A stretch of 64,000 nt of DNA from Maylandia zebra (lineage: Eukaryota > Chordata > Actinopteri > Cichliformes > Cichlidae), in assembly GCF_041146795.1 (NCBI RefSeq), contig NC_135184.1, positions 2,815,967-2,879,966 on the forward strand. Reading direction: 5' to 3'. This document shows positions 34,244 to 44,945 of this stretch, one piece after another (the stretch's first letter is position 1; each line of letters starts with the position of its first letter). The notes beneath the pieces are model-generated. The model was not told the origin of the DNA. It ran no database searches and was given only the letters and a program-made list of their open reading frames with translations. The position numbers were made by a program, and so were the translations under genes.

Positions 34244-35065
34244 TTGTGTTATAGCACCACTAGGGGGGGTTGCCCTAGGCACAAACATCCTCCACTGCAA
34301 CCACTGGACATTCGAGGTATGGACATTGAGGCTGTGGACAGCTACAGGTACCTTGGTGTTCATCTGAACAACAAACTGGACTGGACTCATAACTCAGACG
34401 CCCTCTACAGGAAAGGGCAGAGCAGGCTGTACCTGCTGCAGAGACTCAGGTCTTTTGGAGTGGAGGGCCCACTCCTGAAGACCTTCTATGACACTGTGGT
34501 GGCCTCAGCCATCTTTTATGGTGTGGTCTGCTGGGGCGGCAACATCTCTGCTGGGGACAGGAAGAGACTGAACAGGCTGATCAGAAGGGCCAGCTCTGTT
34601 CTAGGATGCCCTCTGGACCCAGTGGAGGTGGTGAGTGACAGGAGAACGGCGGCTAAGCTGTCATCCCTGTTGGACAACATCTCCCACCCCATGCAGCAGA
34701 CTGTGACAGCACTGAGCAGCTCCTTCAGGGACTGCGGCACCCACGGTGTGGGACGGAGAGATTTCGCAGGTCTGTCAGACTCCACAACAAAAACTTCAAC
34801 TGATCAAACACACACATGTGCAATAAGACTACTATATGTGCAATTATTTTTCTGACAAAGTTGTACTTTTGTATTTTCTTACTCAGTTGTATATAGCATT
34901 TGTATTCTATTTTATTCTATCGTATATATTATTCTATTTTATTCCATTCTAGTGTCTTCTAATTTCTGCTGCATAACTTTGCACTTTTGCTGTAACGAAA
35001 CAAATTTCCCACCTGTGGGACTAATAAAGGTCATCTTATCTTATCTTATCTTATCTTATCGTAGT
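34244..35065 (+). mobile_element. LINE B, 3' part: RT C-terminus, 3' UTR, (TCTTA)n tail
   Basis: The frame at 34,244-34,855 has VDSYRYLGVHLNNKLDW, FYDTVVASAIFYGVVCWGG and RRASSVLGCPLD, the RT thumb and C-terminal region of a common fish LINE. A 3' UTR follows, then a tandem TCTTA tail at 35,036-35,060. It starts within about 20 residues of where the inverted half stops. Confidence 0.75.
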
Positions 35066-35102
35066 AGTTGTGGGAGTCTCCTAGTGGGTGTATGAGTATT
35101 AG

Positions 35103-35350
35103 TGGTGTGCGATACTGCATATTTTGGTATCGATCTGATACCAAGTAAATATGGGCCAGTATCACCGATACCGATACCGATACTTTTCAATAAATAAGGT
35201 GGATGCGTCATTGAATTGCTAAATCGCAATTAATTTTAATGACCTTAAGTGTTTTTTGTGAAGTTTTATTTTTTATTATTAAATAGTTAAAACCCAGGAC
35301 ATAATTAGGAGAAATAATTTATTTATAATTAAATTTAAAAAAGCTTTATT
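35103..35350. mobile_element. hAT MITE end, truncated
   Basis: AGTGGTGTGCGATACTGCAT plus repeated CCGATACCGATACCGATAC is a fish hAT-type terminus. I found no matching right end in the next kilobase, so boundaries are uncertain and the signal-peptide frame to the right could lie inside it. Confidence 0.5.
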
Positions 35351-35419
35351 ATTGTGGCGAGTTGTGGTCTGCGATGCCGCTGCAGGTGAGATCGACTCAC
35401 CTTCACGGCATCTACAATC

Positions 35420-35665
35420 ATGCCTCACCGGCTTAAAACCTGTGCGCTGCTTGTGCTGTTGTTGTTTTTGGTGTTCATGTGTACGGCTGGCAGCAGGAGA
35501 GCTGCAGCCATTACACGCTGCTCATGTTCTGTTCTCAGGAGAAACCTTACCATCCCCGCACGTGTATGTACGGACAGAGTAGAGCCGTGGAGACCTGGCT
35601 TGTATGGTCTTATGTTGCTAACAATGAATAAAGGTCTGTTGTTTAATTTAACTGACTGGCTTTGA
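35420..35665 (+). CDS. Small frame with signal-peptide-like start
   Basis: Eighty-one codons from an ATG. The N-terminus has a basic start, a hydrophobic core (ALLVLLLFLVFM) and a small-residue TAGS site, the form of a secretory signal peptide, followed by a CSCS motif. An AATAAA lies inside the 3' part of the frame (about 35,628). No family recognised. It sits next to or inside a MITE, so it may be chance. Confidence 0.25.
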   Translation: MPHRLKTCALLVLLLFLVFMCTAGSRRAAAITRCSCSVLRRNLTIPARVCTDRVEPWRPGLYGLMLLTMNKGLLFNLTDWL

Positions 35666-36411
35666 GCTAACCTCCACACCACATGCCCGCTGGACCTGCT
35701 AGCCGCTCCTTGCTCGCCAGACTGCTGTTACAGTATGTAATTGTCTGTGAGTAGCAATGACTCCAAACAACCGTCAGGATTGAAAATAAAACCATGCGAA
35801 ATTAAAAAACCTATCTTCATTAAAAAGAGAGTTCCACAAAGCACAAGCCAAAGCTTTAGGATTTCCTTAGGCTCAAAAAATAAAAAGCATAACTTAAAAA
35901 TGAAATAAAACAAGTTAAAACACTGACACTGACTGACAGAGACAAACTGCTGGTCGCTGCAAGGCCCCCCCCTCTCATTCCTCTCAGGTGGAGGAGAAGT
36001 AATAAAGAGAAGATTAAGGAGGAAAAGAAATGGGGGAATGAAAGACCAAAAAAAGGGGGAATGGGGAGAATACGAAAAAAAAAACACTAAAAAAACAAAG
36101 CACAAGTAAAACACTGATCGCATCTTTTCAGTTTTTGAAAGTGCAGAAATATGAGGCTTCAATCCACAGTCAGTATGTTACTGCAGTAGGCTGTAATAGA
36201 GATGCCTATAAGAAGACAGCAGGAAACAAGCTAAAGCCACATGCCGGTGTGAATACAGTCAGCAGCAGCAACAGCAGCAAGAGTTTAACTACAAAAAAAG
36301 AATCAGAACACGTGATTCCTGCTAACTTAAATGGCTTGGTTTTTTTTCTGCTGTTTTAATCAGTGACTAGGTGTATGAACACATTAGAAGTCAGAAATCA
36401 AACAAAGTGAT

Positions 36412-36525
36412 TAGTAACGCCTAACACGCGGAGAACATGCCAACTCCATGCAGAAAGGCCTGGCCAGGTGATGGAGTCGAACTCTGGACCTTTTGGTGTG
36501 CTAACCACAGTTGCCTGTGCTAGAA
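36412..36525 (-). mobile_element. SINE-like repeat fragment
   Basis: GGAGAACATGCCAACTCCATG...GGAGTCGAACTC...GTGCTAACCAC is the reverse of the tRNA-related fish repeat seen at 16.66 kb. Confidence 0.55.
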
Positions 36526-36529
36526 AACA

Positions 36530-37320
36530 AATTTTCTAGCTTCTGAAAAGCTTGTGTCCCAGGAGCACTAACTAGGTTCTCAGCCAACTCCGAACCTGAC
36601 CTCCCTTGTCATCTCTTTTATTGACAATAAGCAGTTACACAAATATCTCAGCAAGTCAGTATTTGTGTGTGTGTGTGTTATTTCCTGTGACACCATATAT
36701 GGCTCGACCTTTTAACGACATCTTCAGTCACTCCATTTATGGCGTGACCTTTCAGCGAACCAACATGTACAAAAGCAGAAGTGAGCAGTCCTGCTAAACT
36801 TATAAAACCAGAAGCTTGTGGTTTCTAAATGTACAATGGAAACCTATAGCGACAAGACAGCTTCCTACATCTTAAGTACGCAACCTAATATGGAAGAAAC
36901 ATTTTATCAAAACACATACAAGCAATGGTTATATATATATTAGCACAAATGACAATCTTTAAAGAATCAACTCTAACACTCTGTACTAAGAAAGCTTGAA
37001 GAGGCTCAAACTGTTCGAACACTATGGCTCAGAAGTTTACTTTCACCCATCAGGGCCATGAATGTTTGCCAATAGTTTGCTTTTAATTATCTTTGAAATG
37101 TTGTTTTTCCAAGGTGGAATGATATAGTATACATATTTTTTAAAAGGAAGAAAAAGAAATTGAATCACAATTAATTTATTTTGGATTTTATACAGGCTCA
37201 AATATATGCATTCACTTAAATTTTTTAATAAGTAGTACTCATAAGCCAAAGCATATTAACCACTTTATTTATCTTAGAATCAGAAAATTCATTGAAGAGT
37301 TAAGGTTAGAAAGGACATGA
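36530..37320. other. Intergenic, nothing recognised
   Basis: AT-rich, with a short (TG)n at about 36,665. No gene signals. Confidence 0.5.
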
Positions 37321-37324
37321 TTAA

Positions 37325-37435
37325 TTGTTTTTGATTAAATTTTTTTTGATTGGTAATTTATTTCAATATGTGAACAATATACAAGTACATTTAGAAAAGA
37401 AAATAAGAGAGAGAAAAAATACTATACAAATTAAA
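37325..37435 (-). mobile_element. LINE/SINE 3' end, minus strand
   Basis: Inverted copy of the segment at 7,265-7,378 (shared TTGGTAATTTATTTCAATAT and ACAAGTACATTTAGAAAAGA). Confidence 0.6.
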
Positions 37436-37691
37436 TGATTCAACCTTAGATAAATAAAAAGAAAATACAGTTGATCAGGAAATTAAAAAAAACAATGAAT
37501 TTTATTATGTTTTATTTAACTTTGAAGTTGCTTGTAGTAGGTCAAGTACATATTCTTTCTAAACTTTCAGAATCATAAATACAAAAAGTGGTGAAACTTT
37601 AAAATCACTCAGAGGTTGCTGCAGCTGGCTGTGATTTTACCCTCTATCATTATCTGACTGCCTGTGACTATGTGCTGTTTCATGGATTTGG

Positions 37692-39353
37692 CTAAGGATT
37701 GACATCAAGTGATTCTTGATGACGCAGGAGTTTCTCTCCTTGCTCTATTTTAGCCATTGTCTCTGCTTTTTCCTTCATGGCCATCAGAGACTGAACTCGT
37801 TCCTTCCAGCCTGGTTTGCCCTCAGATTTCTCTCCTTCAATAAGCATGTCGATGTACTCTGGAGTGGACAGAGGGTTTGGCTTCAGTGCTATCTCTTTGA
37901 GTCTGTTCAGACACTTGGAAGATCTCTCCATCAGTTTCATCACCTCAGCCTGCAAACAGTCGTACTCAGCATTCAGTTTATCAATCACTTTCTGAACAGT
38001 CATCTTCTCTCCTGTGGCTTCCCGATACTTTTCTTCCAGCTTCTTTATTGTTCTTTTTTCTTTAACATCTTTATAGACCCATCTGTACTTCTGGTTAAAG
38101 TGTACATTCCAAATACACTTTCCTGGGCACTCTTTACAGTTTCCATTTTGTCCCATTGCTACACAGCCTCTTTTTTCTGCATCATTTGCTATCTGGCAAG
38201 GGTAGTGACAGGTGGCATGACACTGCTGACAGTTGGTGATGTAGTTTCCAGAGCCAGAAATGTCCTCCTGAACAGGCTTTTTGACAGTAACTTCAAATTC
38301 AAAGTTCTCATTTCTGCTGATCTCTGCTTCATGTTCTTTAAGTTTTTCACTCGTCTCTTTTATCTCCTCAAGCTTGGCTAACCCAAGTTTCACCTGCTCC
38401 TGCAGATTCTCAACTGAATTCTCGAGCTGCTTTCTTTCTCTGAGGACTTCCTTTGTCAGTGTCAAGCTTTTGGTTTCTATTTTATTCAGAGTGGCAAAAA
38501 ACCTTTTCATGCTTTTTGTCCCCATCTCCCAAAACATCTGATCAAAGCCTCCTTCATCATCATCATCACTCATTCTGTCTCCTTCAGCTGATTTGTTATT
38601 TGCAAACAGCGCTGAGTTATTGAATTTGAAGTGAACCGGCAGCCCGTCTTTTGTTTTAGGACATGGGACTCCTGCAGCATTGATCGCCTCGAGAACTGGA
38701 GGTCGCTGACCGTCTGCAAATGTCACCAGGATCCTGATGTTTTCTGCCACATCGTTGCCAAAGATTGAGAGCACTGAATCAAACACATATTTTTGTGTTG
38801 GTGTGAGTCGTGCTAAAGCAGCCTGAGCTACAAAACACACAGCATCGATTTCACTGACACCATGTGAGGAAGTGAAGAGATTACGTAGCTGCTCTACGAT
38901 CTCTCTGTCTCTTTCTATGCCTCTTGTATCTCCAAAGCCTGGAGTGTCAATAATGGTCAGAGAGAACTCAATTTGAAATCCCTGCTGGTGTTTGACTTTG
39001 TACACAGCGACTTCAGAGGTCTGACTCTCAGATTGTGAAGTTAACTCACCCTCATCAACTAACTTAAATCGATATGGATCCTCCCATTTAACACCTAAAA
39101 TGTAATTGATCATCCCGTTGATGAGAGTTGACTTCCCAGCACCAGTCGCTCCGAGAACCATTATGGTGCGATTAGGTTTACTGGACTCTTTCCCAAAAGT
39201 GAAACTCTTGCATCCATCGACATTGAAATTATCATTTTTTAGTGGAATTATATAAACAGGGAGAGGCCCTGTATGTGTTTTTGATTGTTCGCAATTTTTT
39301 TTTATAGTATCTGAAAGCTTTTTGGGCTCTTCTCGTTTGAACACATTAAACAT
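37692..39353 (-). CDS. Gene 2: stand-alone P-loop GTPase with Cys/His cluster, 553 aa
   Basis: An intact single-exon frame. GATGAGKS (68-75) is the Walker A/G1 motif and DTPGFGD (136-142) is G3. The usual G4 NKxD is not obvious; TFADG occupies a similar place. An acidic linker, a coiled coil, and a Cys/His cluster (CxxCxxTCHxxC at about 371-382, CPGKCIW at about 407-413) follow, then a second coiled coil and the TPEYIDMLIEGE motif. The protein aligns end to end with the C-terminal half of gene 1, including the sequence before the P-loop (DGC...FGKES...NRTIM). It has no SNTX or FN3 part, signal peptide or membrane span. Biochemical role is unknown; an AIG1/septin-like regulatory GTPase is my best guess. 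Confidence 0.88.
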   Translation of the reverse strand: MFNVFKREEPKKLSDTIKKNCEQSKTHTGPLPVYIIPLKNDNFNVDGCKSFTFGKESSKPNRTIMVLGATGAGKSTLINGMINYILGVKWEDPYRFKLVDEGELTSQSESQTSEVAVYKVKHQQGFQIEFSLTIIDTPGFGDTRGIERDREIVEQLRNLFTSSHGVSEIDAVCFVAQAALARLTPTQKYVFDSVLSIFGNDVAENIRILVTFADGQRPPVLEAINAAGVPCPKTKDGLPVHFKFNNSALFANNKSAEGDRMSDDDDEGGFDQMFWEMGTKSMKRFFATLNKIETKSLTLTKEVLRERKQLENSVENLQEQVKLGLAKLEEIKETSEKLKEHEAEISRNENFEFEVTVKKPVQEDISGSGNYITNCQQCHATCHYPCQIANDAEKRGCVAMGQNGNCKECPGKCIWNVHFNQKYRWVYKDVKEKRTIKKLEEKYREATGEKMTVQKVIDKLNAEYDCLQAEVMKLMERSSKCLNRLKEIALKPNPLSTPEYIDMLIEGEKSEGKPGWKERVQSLMAMKEKAETMAKIEQGEKLLRHQESLDVNP

Positions 39354-39484
39354 TTTCTTTTTTGTTGTACGTCAGTTATTAAATTTACTACAAAGATCTA
39401 AATTTTTCTTCTGTCAGGAACAAATATAGTGGCTTCTGCACAGTCAGGGTCTTGTGTTGTAAAGATGTTCTTTCAGCTCCTGAT
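39354..39484 (-). other. Gene 2 5' UTR exon (predicted)
   Basis: On the minus strand an acceptor (TTTTTCATCTGCAG, ending at 39,485) lies 131 bp upstream of the ATG, with no intervening consensus donor. The intron would run to the GTAAGT donor at 41,045. Prediction only. Confidence 0.4.
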
Positions 39485-40435
39485 CTGCAGATGAAAAATG
39501 TATTCAAAAATTAAAATACACAGAATGTAAACCAAGCCGGCGGCCACTGATTGTTTTTCTTCACATTTAGAAGTCTTATTTTTATACAATAACCATTACA
39601 AACATTGTATTAATAAATCTTTTACTTTTGAAATAAAACTTGAGAGATGATCATCTAAAAAGCCTCCTTACCCGTTCTCAGTCACGTGCCTTTAGACCTA
39701 AGTGCTGAGATTTATTGGTTTGGATTCAAACTGGTCTTTAACCATAACCCCTCCTAAAATACAAAAAACAGAGTGTCGGGATGAAATATTATTTTACTGT
39801 TATTATTCATAATCATTATTATTATTGTTGCATCATTTATGATTTATCATTTGTCATTTCATTGACACATTTATTGAAACTGTTGATGTTACATTACAGT
39901 CTGTATTTCAGGTGTTAGCATAAGCACATAATAATCTTTCATTGCAGGTGCAACTGTAATCATGTTATACACATATTGCTAATTAAAGAGTTGAAGCTCG
40001 GCCAAGTTAATTAATGGTTTGAAGCTACGGCCGACGCGAGTTCGGTGGTCGATGGTCAGCATGCGCCACGCCATGTCCATTGTGCTTCCTGTTGTTTACT
40101 AAAGGGATAATGCTGAAATGGCAGGGGACAAGGTCGCACCTCCAGAAATAAAAGATGTAGCCACAGTGCCACCCAGTACTGTTGTGATGACAGAAACTAA
40201 TACACGTTGGTACAAGTAGACCTGGTTTTGATACTCAATGTTAATTTGGAAATGGATTTATAATAAATTTTGCTTGGTCCAAGAAATGACGCAATTTATA
40301 AGGGATGGTGTCATTTGCATTACCATAAATGATACATATCCAGGCTGTGTGACTGTATGATCATTATATGGTCACATAGACACAGTTGTGTTTCCTTAAA
40401 CCAAACACACATTTTGAAATATTTTCACTGAGTTT

Positions 40436-40560
40436 AATAATAATAATGGATTGCATTTATATAGCGCTTTTTGAGTTGCTCAAAGCGTTTTGTGATAAAA
40501 AAAAAAAAAAAGAAGAAAAGAAAAGAAAGAAAAAAGAATAATTAATACATTACAAAAAAA
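40436..40560 (+). repeat. Retroposon tail and A-rich tract
   Basis: TAATAATAATGGATTGCATTTATATAGCGC is a diverged relative of the tail at 5,690, followed by an A-rich run. It lies in the predicted intron of gene 2. Confidence 0.5.
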
Positions 40561-41045
40561 TTCCTTTAAAATTAAGCTGTCAATAGACTCCTGGTAGGAT
40601 GGGGTAAGAAGAATCAAATTTGGTCAGTCAAAATATCTTGTCTGAATTTATTTAACAGCTGTGTGTGTGTGATGCAGCCAGCAGTAAGTCAACATACTTT
40701 TCAATCGGAGAAGCAAATCAAAACTGCAAACAATCATAATAGTATTCTCTATCTTGCAAAACTAAAAGTTGCTATTCTTTTCCAACTTCATGCTTGGAGT
40801 TTAATTTATTTAACTCTAAAAGTGTGATGGGTTAAACACAGAATGTATACGCTAATATTTTCTTTCATCTGTGTTTGTGTAGATTTAACATTTAGTCCTG
40901 CAACATAGAAACACTAATAAATGTCAACATCTTTTTGATTTCAGGAATATTACAAATGAGTTTAACCAGAAACTAGGAAAGCTTAGTTCCACTGAAAGCA
41001 ACAGATGAATACAATGAAAAAACAGATCAGTATTTAACTACTTAC

Positions 41046-41263
41046 GGCAACTTCTCTGATCAGAAAGACAGCGCAAGTTCTGCTCTACTGCACTCTGTGG
41101 TTCCTTTTATCTGTCACGTCCCCACTCCCCATTTTTATCTGCTCTGATGTTACTTTTTTTCCTCCTTACTCGTGTCATCTTCAAAACAAAAGCAGAAGAA
41201 AAATTTATGGCACATGGGTGGAACTAAGAGATATAGATGTAATATGTAAGCTTGAAAGTGAAA
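41046..41263 (-). promoter_or_regulatory. Predicted promoter and first exon of gene 2, with an ISRE-like site
   Basis: On the minus strand a GATAAAA TATA-like box (41,104-41,110) precedes an exon ending at a GTAAGT donor (41,045). The block matches the relic at 1,995-2,071, which supports it as a real 5' end. GAAAGTGAAA (41,254-41,263) fits the interferon-stimulated response element pattern GAAANNGAAA, about 150 bp upstream of the TATA-like box. Inducibility is inferred. Confidence 0.45.
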
Positions 41264-41864
41264 GAATTTTCTACAGTCACATTTAGTGCTATCATTAACC
41301 CTGTAAGACCCAACCCATCAAAAAATAAACAGAAAATTCTGAATTTTTGGAACTGAGATGTTTATTAACCCTTATAACAAAATCCACAATTTTTTTTTTG
41401 ATATAACATGTTGTGTATGATATATTTTTATTGTATATTTATTATAGAATTTTTTGTATCGCATTTGATACATTGGACATTTTTGGCAACTTTTTTTTAA
41501 CAACAATGTTATTTTTAGACAAAAAAAAGTTTTGTCCATAACATTTTGAAATGATGGCAAGTATTGATCATGTTGATGAGATAGAGGTCTATCAAACTCA
41601 TGTATCAAATATAATACAAAGGGCATTAAAGGGTTAACCTCAAAGCAAAAGAATGTGAAAACATTATTGTAGTTTCTTCCTCCTCTGATGATAGTATCTG
41701 AAAACGTAAGCCTCCTACATAAGGGGATCTTACCTCTAACCTAAAAAAAAGTTGAACTGTGACAGGAATCTGAGTGATTCCCAGAAATAGTGAACGTGAA
41801 AATGAAAAAGTCCTGTTCTTCACAATCATATTCGTGGCTATCATTAACCTCAAACTCAAAGTTT

Positions 41865-42070
41865 TCCACAATGTTATCAGTTGTTGGTAAGATGGTTATC
41901 AGAGCAGACACTCGATCTGTGGAAGACACTTTGATATTTTTAATTTTGACATGTCGGAAGCACATTGAATTAAAACAGACTGATCAGTAATAACATTTAG
42001 TCTCAAAGGTCATATTGTAAAGCAGTTTCTTTCTCTGACAGCTTGAATGTTTTTAAAAGAAACGTGTTCA
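41865..42070. repeat. Third diverged copy of the locus module
   Basis: TTATCAGTTGTTGGTAAGATGGTTATCAGAG-type sequence, then CTCAAAGGTCATATT...AAAGCAG and a GTGTTCAGAAATGTAT block, parallel the order at 2,205-2,420. Confidence 0.4.
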
Positions 42071-42109
42071 GAAATGTATCCTTTTTTTTTCAGATATTTA
42101 AAATAGTTT

Positions 42110-42222
42110 AATAGTTAATAGTTTAATTATTTATATAGCACATTTAATTATAACAGGAGCGTTGACCAAAGTGCTGTACAAGAATACAACATACATAATA
42201 AAACAACTTAGAGTATTAAAAG
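42110..42222 (-). mobile_element. LINE fragment, 3' end, minus strand
   Basis: TTATATAGCACATTTAATTA and AAAGTGCTGTACAA form a LINE 3' UTR. Its coding continuation lies beyond the plus-strand LINE C, at 44,485-44,800, so LINE C landed inside it. Confidence 0.55.
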
Positions 42223-44483
42223 TTTGCTGCTTTATAAGAAAGCCCTCCGCAAAGCCAGAACATCTTACTATCCATCACTGATTGAAGAAAATAAGAACAA
42301 CCCTAGGTTTCTCGTCAGCTCTGTAGCCAGGCTGACAAACAGTCAGAGCTCTTTTGAGCCAACCATCCCTTTAACGTTAACTAGTAATGACTTCATGAAC
42401 TTCTTCACAAATAAAATTTTTATCATTAGAGAAAAAATTACCAATAATCATCCCACAGATGTAATATTATCTACAGCTACTCTTAGTACCATTGATGTTA
42501 AGTTAGACTCTTTTTCTCTAATTGATCTTTCTGAGTTAACTTCAATAATTACTTCCTCCAAACCATCAACGTGTCTTTTAGACCCCATTCCTACAAAACT
42601 GCTCAAAGAAGTCCTGCCATTAATTAATTCTTCGATCTTAAATATGATCAACCTATCTCTAATAATCGGCTATGTACCACAGGCCTTCAAGCTGGCTGTA
42701 GTTAAACCTTTACTCAAAAAGCATCTCTAGACCCAGCAGTCTTGGCTAATTATAGGCCAATCTCCAACCTTCCTTTCATATCAAAAATCCTTGAAAGAGT
42801 AGTTGTCAAACAGCTAACAGATCATCTGCAGAGGTTTATTTGAAGAGTTTCAGTCAGGTTTCAGAGCTCAGCACAGCACAGAAACAGCTTTAGTGAAGGT
42901 TACAAATGATCTTCTTATGGCCTCTGACAGTGGACTCATCTCTGTGCTTGTCCTGCTAGACCTCAGTGCAGTGTTCGATACTGTCGACCATAATATCCTA
43001 TTAGAGCGATTAGAACATGCTGTAGGTATTACAGGTACTGTGCTGCAGTGGTTTGTATCATATCTATCTAATAGACTCCAATTTGTGCATGTAAATGGAG
43101 AGTCCTCTTCACACACTGAGGTTAATTATGGAGTTCCACAGGGTTCAGTGCTAGGACCAATTCTGTTTACATTATACATGCTTCCCTTAGGCAGCATCAT
43201 TAGAAGACATAGCATACATTTTCACTGCTATGCCGATGACACCCAGCTCTATCTGTCCATGAAGCCAGATAACACACACCAATGAGTTAAACTGCAGGAA
43301 TGTCTTAAAGACATAAAGACCTGGATGGCCGCTAACTTTCTGCTTCTTAATTCAGATCAAACTGAGGTTATTGTACTCGGCCCTGAAAATCTTAGAAATA
43401 TGGTATCTAACCAGATTCTTCCTCTGGATGGCATTACCTTGGCCTCCAGTAACACTGTGAGGAACCTTGGAGTCATTTTTGACCAGGATATGTCCTTCAA
43501 TGCACATATTAAACAAATATGTAAGACTGCTTTCTTCCATTTGAGCAACATCTCTAAAGTTAGAAATATCCTGTCTCAGAGTGACGCTGAAAAACTAGTT
43601 CATGCATTTATTACTTCCAGGCTGGACGACTGTAATTCATTATTATCAGGATGTCCAAAAAACTCCCTGAAAAGCCTTCAGCTAATCCAAAATGCTGCAG
43701 CAAGAGTCCTGACAGGGACTAGAAAGAGAGAGCAGATTTCTCCTGTTTTGGCTTCCTGTTAAATCCAGAATTCAAAATCCTGCTCCTCACATACAAGGTC
43801 TTAAATAATCAGGCCCCATCTTGTCTTAATGACCTTGTAGTACCATATCACCCTATTAGGGCACTTCGCTCTCGCTCTGCAGGCCTACTTGTTGTTCCTA
43901 GAGTATTTAAAAGTAGAATGGGAGGCAGAGCCTTCAGTTTTCAGGCCCCTCTTCTGTGGAACCAGCTTCCAGTTTGGATTCAGGAGACAGACACTATCTC
44001 TACTTTTAAGATTAGGCTTAAAACTTTCCTTTTTGCTAAAGCATATAGTTAGGGCTGGACCAGGTGACCCTGAATCCTCCCTTAGTTATGCTGCAATAGA
44101 CATAGGCTGCCGGGGGATTCCCATGATGCATTGAGTTTTGCCTTTCCAGTCACCTTTCTCACTCACTATGTATTAACAGACCTCTCTGCATTGAATCATA
44201 TCTGTTATTAACCTCTGTCTCTCTTCCACAGCATGTCTTTTATCCTGTCTTCCTTCTCTCACCCCAACCAATCACAGCAGATGGCCGCCCCTCCCTGAGC
44301 CTGGTTCTGCCGGAGGTTTCTTCCTGTTAAAAGGGAGTTTTTCCTTCCCACTGTTGCCAAAGTGCTTGCTCATAGGGGGTCATGTGATTGTTGGGTTTTC
44401 CTCTGTATCTATGAAGCGCCTTGAGGCGACTTTTGTTGTGAATTGGTTCTATATAAATAAAATTGAATTGAATTGAATTGAAA
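42223..44483 (+). pseudogene. LINE C, 5'-truncated: reverse transcriptase and 3' UTR
   Basis: The frame starts mid-ORF2 (ALRKARTSYYPSLIEE) and proceeds through RT: a frameshift at about 42,728, then [31 protein letters not shown] and [10 protein letters not shown], with another stop after NTHQ (43,283) and a third break after 43,760. The 3' end is the tandem GAATT tail at 44,465-44,483. The endonuclease was lost by 5' truncation. Same family as the 3' ends at 9.05 kb. Confidence 0.8.
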
Positions 44484-44484
44484 A

Positions 44485-44800
44485 GCAAACACCAAATATG
44501 AATTAACAAATAACAAATAACTCTCATGCTGTATTAAAAGCCAGTAATTAAAAATGCGTTTTAAGATAAGATTTAAAAAGATTGACAGTATGAGCCTGTC
44601 TGATGTATAGGGGGTAAATTATTCCACAGCTTAGGCGCTACGACTGCAAATGCTCGATCACCTCTATGAACCAGCCTCGACCTTGGTACAGCTAAAAGCA
44701 AAAGATCACTTGATCTAAGAGATCTAAGGGGGGTATAAGTCTGCAAGAGGTCAGACAAATACCCGGGAGCCTGTCCATTCAGGGCTTTGTTTTACAGGGA
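44485..44800 (-). pseudogene. LINE RT C-terminal fragment, minus strand
   Basis: The minus frame contains SRLVHRGDRAFAVVAPKLWN, the conserved C-terminal tail of fish LINE RT proteins. This is the continuation of the 42,110-42,222 fragment. Confidence 0.6.
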
Positions 44801-44945
44801 AAAGGTGTGTGTTGTTTATCTCTTTTAAAATATACTAACAGGCAACCTCTGACACAAAATAGTATCGTAGTACTGCGTGTGTAATGTTAGAGAAATCATC
44901 CCTGTATTTTATTTCATATAGTAACTTAGTGCGTACCTTTATATG

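Noticed and set aside
37716-38381. 221-codon plus frame
   Set aside because: Antisense shadow of gene 2; hydrophobic composition comes from the reversed Lys/Glu codons.
40118-40219. 33-codon frame starting MAGDKVAPPEIKDV
   Set aside because: Looks protein-like but is too short, has no clear splice sites and matches nothing I recognise.
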